38,169 nucleotides of DNA, from contig JAQVYH010000015.1 in assembly GCA_029004515.1 (NCBI GenBank), positions 1-38,169 on the forward strand. The letters run 5' to 3'. The notes under the pieces were generated by a model. It saw only the letters and a list, made by a program, of their open reading frames with translations, did no database searches and was not told the origin of the DNA. Numbering within the stretch: the first letter of the stretch is position 1; each line of letters opens with the position of its first letter. The translations under genes were made by a program, and so were the position numbers. Positions 8,752 through 17,100 of the stretch are shown one piece after another. Source of the stretch: Eubacteriales bacterium (GTDB lineage Bacteria; Bacillota; Clostridia; Monoglobales; UMGS1388).

Positions 8752-11700
8752 TGAGCAGCAGCACGCAATAGATGTACGAAATAAGAATATACTTATCTCC
8801 GCAGCAGCAGGCTCAGGCAAAACGGCGGTCCTAGTCGAGCGTATTATCACTATGATTAAGAATGGTGAAATCCGCCTTGACAAGCTATTAATCACCACAT
8901 TCACCGTTGCAGCAGCAGGAGAAATAAAAGAAAGAATCCTCAAAAGTCTTACTGACTACTTAAATGATAACCCTGACAATAGTTATGTGGCAGAGCAGAT
9001 TGCCCTTTTTGACAAGGCAACTATCGGAACAATTCACTCCTTTTGTCAAAGTATGCTGAGAAATAACTTTTATAACACTCCTCTTCCATCTGACTTTAGA
9101 ATTGCAGATGCTGCGACCCTTGAGATGATTAAAGAGGAAATGCTCACGCAGGTTATAGAAGAAGAATACGAAAAGGGCGATGAAGCCTTCAACGAATTTG
9201 CAGATGGATACTCTACAAGTAAGGACGACTCCTCACTTCGTGATATGATTAAGGATCTGCACAGATATTCCGAGGCAACTCGCAATCCCATTGAGTGGCT
9301 TGAATCCTGTATTGACAGATATGATATGAAGGATATGACCCCTGATGAATATTTAAGTCAGGGTTGGGGTCAGGAATATATAAAGGGAATCCCCCCTATG
9401 CTTGACGCAAACATCCTTGCCTACAATTATCTTATAGACCTTGCCGAAGAAACAGAGGGTTATGAAAGCTATGCTCCATTCCTTGCAGAGGAGCATGCTA
9501 ACCTAACAGAGCTTCTTAAAATAATTAGCAATGCTGACTCATGGAGCGTTATTAGCGATGCAATCAATAGCTTCACATTCCCTACTATGCCACGAAGGGC
9601 AAAGGGAAGCCTTGAAGATGTAAGTAAGATTGTAGGAAAAAATAGAAATAAACTCAAAGATAAGATAGCATCATATAAGAAAGATATTTTCTATGGAACA
9701 CCAGAGCAGATTTGCAATGATATCCAGATTGCAGGTAAGTTTGCAAAGGTACTGTGCAATCTGGCTATAAACTTTGAAAGGGCATATGCTGAGGCAAAGC
9801 TTAAAAAAGGCATTGTCAGCTTTGCCGACCTTGAACACTATACAATCAGGCTTTTAGAAGAGCATGGGGATTTGTTCAGGGACAGATATGACGCAATAAT
9901 GATTGATGAATTTCAGGATACCAACGAAGCACAGGCGGATATTTTCCGTATGCTTAGCAATGGTGAAAACCTCTTTATGGTTGGTGATATTAAGCAGAGC
10001 ATTTATCGATTCCGTAACGCACAGCCACAGCTTTTTGCACGAATGGACAATGACTATTCGCATAACCCTAGTAATGGTGAAACAATCTATCTTGCAAAGA
10101 ACTTCCGTTGCAGTGAGCGGGTTGTAGATTTTGTAAACCTTATCTTCGCAAGAATTATGAATACTTGGATTGGAGAGGTTGACTATGGTGAAAAGGAAAG
10201 CCTCATTCGTGGTGGTGCTGGTGAAAACGAAGGATATGTTGAGGTAAACATCATTGGCAAAAAGTTTGCAGATGATAAGGACATCTCAGATAGCGCTCTT
10301 ATGACAAATGACTTAACACGAGAGGCTATGCTTGCTGCAAAGCATATTTATAACCTTGTTGAAAAGGAAAAGGCGTTAATCTATGATAAGAGGCTTAATA
10401 CAATGCGCCCTGTTGAATACAGCGATATCACAGTGCTTGCGCGTGGCAAAAACGCAGTTAAGATTTTTGCAGAGGAGATTGGAGCCCTTGGAATCCCTGT
10501 ATATTGCCAGGAAGCAGGGAGCTTTTCAAACACTATTGAAATCACCTTTATACTCTCACTGCTTCGTGTGATTGACAATCCACTTCAGGATGTGGAGCTT
10601 TTAGGAATCCTGCGTTCACCTGTATTTGGCTTTGATGATGATGACCTTGTTGCGCTTCGAAGCCTTGATAAAAACAAGAGCATATATCATCTGCTTAAAG
10701 TGTCCGACGAGCCAAAGGCAATCTCTGCCATAAAGCGGATTGACGGATATATTAAAGATGGCCAGTTTATGACTCCAACACAGATAATCAGTATGATTCT
10801 TGCAGATACAGAGTATGAATCAATTGTATCTACAATGCCAAACAGCACAGGCAGGCTTATGAACCTACAGCTTCTTCGTGAAAGGGCAGATTCATTCGAA
10901 GCAGATGGCTATGGCACATTAAGTGAATTTTTAAACTACATTATGGCAAAAGCTAATGTTAAAGAAGATACCGTTGCTAGTGTTGCAAGTATAAATGACA
11001 ATACTGTTAGGGTTATGACTATACACAAGAGTAAAGGTCTTGAATTCCCTGTTGTGTTTCTTGTAAATACAGGTCGTGAATTTAATTTAAAGGACATATC
11101 AAAAACAATTCTATACGATATTGATTCAGGGCTGGGACTTGATATAATCGATAGCGAAAGACGACTTAAATACTCTAACCTTTCGAGGCTTGCCCTTTCG
11201 CAAAAAAAGCTTATTGATTTATTATCCGAGGAGATGCGTGTTTTATATGTTGCGCTTACAAGACCTATCAGTAGGCTCTATATCTACGGTTCAATATTAA
11301 ATCCTGATACAAGCTTTGATAATTGGGATAATATCCCCACCGAGAATGGCAAGGTTCTTCCTTATACAGTGTTATCAGGCAGAACATTTATAGAATGGAT
11401 AATGGAAGGCTGTTATCATCAGAGAAAGAACATTCCTATAAAATATTGGGCGGCCGAGGAAGCATTCTCCCAAGTGGAAGAGGATATTATAATAACCGGT
11501 TTTGAAGATTTACCAGACACATCCTTTGCTGTTAGCCATGTGGATAGTCTTCTTGACTACCGCTTTGGTTATACTTATCCCTACCTTGGCTCAACTACTC
11601 TGCCGTCAAAGCTGTCTGTAAGCCAACTGCTAAGTCGTAGGGAACATAGAACAGAGCTGATTGATGCGGATTTTTCAAAGGATACTGCCTCTGCCCTTTC

Positions 11701-12172
11701 AGGAGCGCAGAGAGGTGATTTAATCCACTTTATCCTACAAAATATCTCTCTGGATAAAACTAACACCCTTGATGAAATAAACGAGCAAATAGATATTATG
11801 CGTCAAAAGGGACAGATATCAGAGAGTGCATATGAATCAGCTGATCCAATGGTGATATATAATTTCTTCTCATCACCAAATGGTATTAGACTGAAATCCG
11901 CCTTTGAGGTGCATAGGGAATATCAATTTGTAGCACAATTTGATGCAAACGAGCTTATAGAAACTACTGCACGCGAGAGCATACTCCTTCAGGGTATTAT
12001 CGACTGTTGGTTTGAAGAAGATGGCAAAATAGTGATTTATGACTACAAAACAGGTAATGTAGATTCTCATAGTGAAAGATACACCGCCCAGCTTGACCTA
12101 TATAAAAAATCATTAGAAAAGGTACTCGGCAAGCAGGTAAAAGAATGTGTAATCTGTAAACTTGACAATTAG
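8741..12172 (+). CDS. addA: ATP-dependent helicase/nuclease subunit A (AddA)
   Basis: The UvrD-type helicase and nuclease subunit of AddAB; it unwinds and cuts broken ends to load RecA. The 1,143 residues show, in order, the Walker A motif SAAAGSGKTAVLV (from about residue 18), IMIDEFQDTNEAQ (about 385), GDIKQSIYRFR (about 414), VMTIHKSKGLEFPVVF (about 760), the LYVALTRP motif (about 835), and a C-terminal PD-(D/E)XK nuclease with GDLIHFIL, GIIDCWF, YDYKTGN and the QLDLYKK helix. All expected motor and nuclease residues are present. The ATG lies 11 bp inside addB, which implies translational coupling. The GH13 gene follows 17 bp later. Confidence 0.97.
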   Translation: MWTNEQQHAIDVRNKNILISAAAGSGKTAVLVERIITMIKNGEIRLDKLLITTFTVAAAGEIKERILKSLTDYLNDNPDNSYVAEQIALFDKATIGTIHSFCQSMLRNNFYNTPLPSDFRIADAATLEMIKEEMLTQVIEEEYEKGDEAFNEFADGYSTSKDDSSLRDMIKDLHRYSEATRNPIEWLESCIDRYDMKDMTPDEYLSQGWGQEYIKGIPPMLDANILAYNYLIDLAEETEGYESYAPFLAEEHANLTELLKIISNADSWSVISDAINSFTFPTMPRRAKGSLEDVSKIVGKNRNKLKDKIASYKKDIFYGTPEQICNDIQIAGKFAKVLCNLAINFERAYAEAKLKKGIVSFADLEHYTIRLLEEHGDLFRDRYDAIMIDEFQDTNEAQADIFRMLSNGENLFMVGDIKQSIYRFRNAQPQLFARMDNDYSHNPSNGETIYLAKNFRCSERVVDFVNLIFARIMNTWIGEVDYGEKESLIRGGAGENEGYVEVNIIGKKFADDKDISDSALMTNDLTREAMLAAKHIYNLVEKEKALIYDKRLNTMRPVEYSDITVLARGKNAVKIFAEEIGALGIPVYCQEAGSFSNTIEITFILSLLRVIDNPLQDVELLGILRSPVFGFDDDDLVALRSLDKNKSIYHLLKVSDEPKAISAIKRIDGYIKDGQFMTPTQIISMILADTEYESIVSTMPNSTGRLMNLQLLRERADSFEADGYGTLSEFLNYIMAKANVKEDTVASVASINDNTVRVMTIHKSKGLEFPVVFLVNTGREFNLKDISKTILYDIDSGLGLDIIDSERRLKYSNLSRLALSQKKLIDLLSEEMRVLYVALTRPISRLYIYGSILNPDTSFDNWDNIPTENGKVLPYTVLSGRTFIEWIMEGCYHQRKNIPIKYWAAEEAFSQVEEDIIITGFEDLPDTSFAVSHVDSLLDYRFGYTYPYLGSTTLPSKLSVSQLLSRREHRTELIDADFSKDTASALSGAQRGDLIHFILQNISLDKTNTLDEINEQIDIMRQKGQISESAYESADPMVIYNFFSSPNGIRLKSAFEVHREYQFVAQFDANELIETTARESILLQGIIDCWFEEDGKIVIYDYKTGNVDSHSERYTAQLDLYKKSLEKVLGKQVKECVICKLDN

Positions 12173-12189
12173 GGAGGCATAATAGAAAA

Positions 12190-13806
12190 ATGGCATGGTA
12201 CGACGAAGCAATATTTTATCATATATACCCTTTGGGTCTTACAGGTGCACCAAAGGTAAATAGTTATAGTGAGCCTGTACACAGGCTAAACACCCTGCTT
12301 CCATGGACCAAGCATATTAAAAAGCTTGGTTGCAACGCACTGTATATCGGACCTCTTTTTGAATCAGTAGGACATGGATATGAAACTACTGATTATAAAA
12401 AGTTGGATTCAAGACTTGGCACAAATGATGACCTTAAAGCCTTTGTGAACGAGTGCCACAGACAGGATATCAAGGTTGTATTTGATGGAGTTTTCAACCA
12501 TGTGGGGCGAGATTTCTTTGCCTTTAAGGATATTCAGAAAAATCGTGAAAACTCCCGATATAGAGATTGGTTTTGCAATGTGAACTTTTGGGGAAACAAT
12601 GAATATAATGATGGTTTCTCCTATGATAACTGGGGTGGCTATAACCTTTTGGTCAAGCTCAATCAGCGCAGCCGTGAGGTTAAAGACTACATCTGTGATG
12701 TGATTCGTTATTGGGTGGAACAATTTGATGTTGACGGAACACGCCTTGATGCGGCAGATGTTCTGGACTTTGATTTTATGAAGGATTTAAGGCATTTGGC
12801 AAATGTGATTAAGCCTGACTTCTGGCTAATGGGTGAGGTTATACATGGCGATTACAACAGATGGGCAAACGAGGGAACACTCCACTCGGTTACTAATTAT
12901 CACCTACACAAATCATTGTATTCAGGGCATAACGACCACAATTACTTTGAGATTGCCCATACTGTAAAACGCCTCTATGCATTGGGAGGCACTGGCCTTA
13001 AACTCTACAACTTTGTGGACAATCACGATGTGGAAAGAATCTATACAAAGCTTAGTGATAAGGGACACTTCCTCCCTGTACACATATTGCTTTATACCCT
13101 GCCCGGAATCCCATCTATATATTATGGATCAGAATTTGGCATTGAGGGCAAAAAAGAACGATTCTCCGACGATTCACTTCGTCCATATATTAATCTTGAT
13201 GATTATAAGGATAACACATTAAAAGAGATTATATCTGCATTAGGCAAAATTCGCAGGCAAACAAAGGCGCTGTCTTATGGTGACTACAAAGAGCTTATAC
13301 TCACAAACAGGCAGTATGTTTTCTCTCGCACACTTAATGATAAATCTGTCATAGTGGGTGTTAGCAATGATGGATGCGACGCACAAGTAGCCATACCTGC
13401 ATCAGGTGAATACAAAGGTGCATTGTCAGGCGAAAAGGTCCTGGCTATAAACGGACAATTAACCCTTAATATCAAAGGTAACTCAGGGGAAATATGGATT
13501 CCAACGGATATTGATAGTGGCAACTTTGCGCCTGTAAAGATACAAGTCCCATCACCTGTTATTGAGCAAAAACAGGTGGCAGAAATCCCAAAAGAGCAAC
13601 AAGAAGTTACAGAAGCTCCAAAGAATGAGATAGCATCCAAAGCTGCTGCCAATATACCATATGAGGAAATGACCGCCCAACAATTGCAACTAGCAATCCT
13701 TAATAGAATGGCTCAAAATGGCCCTGTTACAGACCAAATGAAAAAAGATGTGATAAGCAACACACATCACAACTCACTTATTAATTGGATAAAATCCTTC
13801 AGATAA
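12190..13806 (+). CDS. Intracellular GH13 alpha-amylase-family enzyme with extra C-terminal domain
   Basis: A 538-residue glycoside hydrolase family 13 protein without a signal peptide, so it probably acts on maltodextrins or glycogen in the cytoplasm. The conserved regions are clear: DGVFNH (residue about 99), GTRLDAAD with nucleophile Asp187, GEVIHG with acid/base Glu216, and VDNHD with Asp280. A beta-rich domain follows the barrel to about residue 440. Then comes a Pro/Glu/Gln linker (about 445-485) and a short helical tail with MTAQQLQLAILNRM and SLINWIKSF, which is not part of the usual enzyme. The start fits the family opening, but the GGAGG site is about 12 bases away, longer than usual. 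It is probably cotranscribed with addA. Exact substrate is not determinable. Confidence 0.92.
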   Translation: MAWYDEAIFYHIYPLGLTGAPKVNSYSEPVHRLNTLLPWTKHIKKLGCNALYIGPLFESVGHGYETTDYKKLDSRLGTNDDLKAFVNECHRQDIKVVFDGVFNHVGRDFFAFKDIQKNRENSRYRDWFCNVNFWGNNEYNDGFSYDNWGGYNLLVKLNQRSREVKDYICDVIRYWVEQFDVDGTRLDAADVLDFDFMKDLRHLANVIKPDFWLMGEVIHGDYNRWANEGTLHSVTNYHLHKSLYSGHNDHNYFEIAHTVKRLYALGGTGLKLYNFVDNHDVERIYTKLSDKGHFLPVHILLYTLPGIPSIYYGSEFGIEGKKERFSDDSLRPYINLDDYKDNTLKEIISALGKIRRQTKALSYGDYKELILTNRQYVFSRTLNDKSVIVGVSNDGCDAQVAIPASGEYKGALSGEKVLAINGQLTLNIKGNSGEIWIPTDIDSGNFAPVKIQVPSPVIEQKQVAEIPKEQQEVTEAPKNEIASKAAANIPYEEMTAQQLQLAILNRMAQNGPVTDQMKKDVISNTHHNSLINWIKSFR

Positions 13807-13837
13807 AATGGGAATTAGAAAAATGCACATATAACAC

Positions 13838-13869
13838 AAACAACCGATGCGATATCGCATCGGTTGTTT
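13838..13869 (+). terminator. Terminator after the GH13 gene (perfect 32-bp palindrome)
   Basis: AAACAACCGATGCGAT followed by its exact reverse complement, 31 bp after the stop codon. T-rich sequence follows on the plus side. As a perfect palindrome it may also work on the opposite strand. Confidence 0.65.
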
Positions 13870-13886
13870 ATTATAATGAGTATATT

Positions 13887-14055
13887 AGCTAAATTTGGTG
13901 TTCCACACAAAGCTAAATTATTCCGCTTTGCTTCATAGCTAAATTGCTGATTTCAGCAGCTAAATTAAATTCTCAATCAGCGTGCAAAGCACATTTAGCT
14001 ACGAAGTAATTTAGCGTTTCATAGAAACATTTAGCTCGCTATAGCGAATTTAGCT
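13887..14055. repeat. Box/mini-hairpin array 1 (four AGCTAAATT boxes then four inverted boxes)
   Basis: Forward boxes AGCTAAATT lie at 13887, 13911, 13937 and 13958. Inverted boxes (ATTTAGCT or close) lie at 13993, 14009, 14029 and 14047. Several gaps are filled exactly by perfect small hairpins: GCTGATTTCAGC (13946-13957), GTGCAAAGCAC (13982-13992), GTTTCATAGAAAC (14016-14028) and CGCTATAGCG (14037-14046). The whole could fold as one long stem of box pairs with side branches. There is no coding content. It lies between convergent GH13 and carB-dapF genes. The same layout with different sequence occurs at 35614-35790. Function is unknown; candidates are a structured RNA, a bidirectional transcription block or a selfish repeat. 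Confidence 0.75.
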
Positions 14056-14075
14056 TATCAAGTCTGCCACGAGGG

Positions 14076-14163
14076 ACAAGAAGTGGTGCGTAGTGAACAA
14101 ACCGAAAGGGCTTTAGCCCGTCCCGAAGGTGTATTGTTATACTCCGAGGGGTGAGGTTTGTTT
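14076..14163 (+). ncRNA. Repeated three-way-junction RNA-like element, copy A
   Basis: Closing stem AACAAACC (14096-14103) with GGTTTGTT (14155-14162); hairpin 2 GGGC-TTTA-GCCC (14108-14119); hairpin 3 GTAT-TGTT-ATAC (14131-14142); joining segments TCCCGAAGGT and GAGGGGTGA. It aligns over its whole length with copy C at 31709-31800 and with 5'-truncated-type copy B at 31514-31591 (B lacks the 3' strand of the closing stem). Stem bases differ between copies but remain paired. Whether it is transcribed is not shown; no promoter is evident. I do not recognise a named RNA family. Confidence 0.55.
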
Positions 14164-14198
14164 GCTAAGTGCCGTTTATTGTTCCTCGCCCGTATAGA

Positions 14199-17100
14199 TT
14201 ATATCTCTACAGAGCCGGCAAAGGTAAGCTTAGCATCACCCGTCATATAAACACCATCTTTAGTGTAATTAATAATCAGGTTGCCACCCTTGAGCTTGAC
14301 ACAGATGTCTGTGTTCTTCTTGCAATAGCCATTTTTAACAGCCGCAACTGCTGCTGCACATGCGCCACTGCCACAAGCCCATGTTTCGCCATTGCCTCGT
14401 TCCCATGCTCTCATATAGATTGTTGTATCGTCAATTACCTTTACAAACTCTGTATTTACTCTTTCTGGGAAGAGAGGATTATTCTCAAATGCACTTCCAA
14501 TCTTCTCAATATCAAGATCCTTAAGGCTATTGGTAAATACAACACAATGAGGGTTGCCCATTGATACACATGTGATATTGTAGATATTGCCATCAATATC
14601 AACAGGTCTGTCGACTACCTCCTCGCCACTAAGCTTAACAGGAATCTGACTTGGAGTAAAGATAGCCTTGCCCATATCAACCTTGGCAGAGATTACCTTA
14701 CCATCCTGAACATAAACCTCGATTGGCTTAAGACCAACAGGAGTTTCGATAGTCATACTTTCCTTGCGAACAGTATCGTTATCATAGAGATATTTAGCAA
14801 CGCAACGGAGTGCATTACCGCTAACCTGACCTTCACTGCCGTCCTTATTGAAAATACGCACATTTGCATCTGCAACATCTGATGGGCCGATAAGGACAAC
14901 GCCATCACCACCGATACCAAAATGTCTGTCACAAAGTCTTATGCTAAGGCCTTCAGGATTGTCAATTGTCTGTGTGAAGCAGTCAAAGTAGATATAGTCA
15001 TTGCCGCTACCTGTCATCTTAACAAAGTTGAGCTTTGCCTTTTCTTCTCTCATATCATTGATGTCCACAAGTGATGTTGAGATATCCCACCATCTGCTAA
15101 GAAGACTATCAACAACTGCATTAGCTGTATCAAGCGAAGTAAGACAAGGGATATTTCTTTCTACTGCCTTTCTTCTTATCTTAACACTATCTCTTGTTGG
15201 GATTCTGCCCTTTGCTGATGTGGAGATAACATAGTTTACCTTGCCACTTTCAAAGAGTGTAATAGGATTATTACCTGATTCGTGAATCTTATCAACTGAT
15301 ATAACGCTGATTTCGTTCTTTTCAAGAACAGCGGCTGTACCCTTTGTTGCATAGATTTTGAATCCGCAATCTGCAAACTTTCTTACAACATCGGAGATTT
15401 CCTTCTTGTCACTATCTCTTACAGTAACAAATACTCCGCCAGACTTCTTAAGCCCATAGCCTGCACCACGAAGACCCTTATAGAGTGCTTCCTGCATTGT
15501 GCTTGCGATACCTAAAACTTCACCTGTTGATTTCATTTCAGGTCCAAGCTGGCTATCAACGTTAGCAAGTTTTTCAAAGGAGAATACAGGCACCTTAACT
15601 GCAACATAAGGTGAATTTTTGTAAAGCCCTGTGCCATAGCCCATATCGCTGAGTTTTTCGCCAAGCATACATCTTGTGGCAAGGTCAACCATAGGAACAC
15701 CTGTTACCTTACTGATATATGGAACTGTTCTTGATGAACGAGGGTTAACCTCGATAACATATAGCTCATTCTCATAGATAAGATACTGGATATTAACAAT
15801 ACCACTTACCTTAAGTCCAATTGAAAGAGCTTTTGTACACTCAATAATTCTTTCACGGAGCTTATCCGAAACATTCTGTGCAGGGTAAACAGCAATTGAG
15901 TCGCCTGAGTGAATGCCTGAACGCTCTATATGCTCCATAATTCCCGGAATAAGGATGTCCTCACCATCACATATAGCATCAACCTCAAGCTCTGTACCCA
16001 TAAGATATTTATCAATAAGAACAGGGTTTGTGATGTTATGTGCAAGGATAATCTTCATATATTCCTTGATATCACTTTCATCAAAGGCTATAATCATATT
16101 CTGTCCGCCAAGTACATATGAAGGACGCATAAGTACAGGATAACCAACCTCGTCTGCAACCTTTAATGCCTCATCACAATTCATAACGGTAAATCCGTTA
16201 GGACGCTTAATATTAAGCTCTTCTAAAAGTGCGTCGAATCTTTCTCTGTCCTCTGCGGCATCAATACTGTCAGCAGATGTACCAAGGATGTTAACTCCCT
16301 GGTCATAGAGATAATTGGTAAGCTTGATAGCAGTACCGCCACCAAAGGCAACAACTACGCCCCAAGGCTTTTCTGTATTGATAATATTCATTACAGATTC
16401 CTGTGTGAGTGGCTCGAAGTAAAGTCTGTCAGATGTGTCAAAGTCTGTAGAAACAGTTTCAGGATTGTTATTTACGATAACAACTTCAAAACCGAGCTTT
16501 TTAAGCGCCCATACACAATGAACTGATGCATAGTCAAACTCGATACCCTGTCCGATACGGATAGGACCAGAACCAAATACGATTACTGTCTTTTTATCTG
16601 AATTAAGCTTATCTAAAAATTCCTGTGCTTCGTTTTCTTCATCATATGTTGAATAGAAATATGGTGTTGTAGCAGCAAACTCTGCCGCACAGGTATCAAC
16701 CATCTTAAATGATGCAAACTTATGATTCTTTACCTTTTGTCCTGAGATACTTTCGATAACTTCGTCTGAATAGAAGAGATCCTTTGCCTCGTTGTAAAGC
16801 TCGTCTGTAAGTTCCTGCTTTGCAAGGCGGTCTTCCATATCAACAAGCTTTAAGAGTTTATATAAGAACCAGTTATCAATCATTGTGATTTCATTAATCT
16901 TTTCAGGTGTTACACCTCTTTTTAGTGCCTCAAAAACTGTAAAGAGTCTGTCGCAGTCGCACACCTCAAGCTGCCTCACTATTTCTTCATCAGAAAGCTC
17001 CTTAAAAGTTGGTGTATTAAGTGATGTATGAGAGATTTCAGCACCGATAACAGCCTTCATAATAGCCGCTTCAAACGTAGGTGCAATAGCCATAACCTCA

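Noticed and set aside
13887..14055. CRISPR array
   Set aside because: Boxes are 9 bp, change orientation midway, and the gaps are 8-25 bp self-complementary hairpins, not unique 30-bp spacers; no cas genes.
15040..15060. CarB-DapF fusion as sequencing error
   Set aside because: Both modules are full length and in the same frame with no gap or homopolymer at the junction, so a lost stop would need a specific substitution. It cannot be fully excluded without reads.
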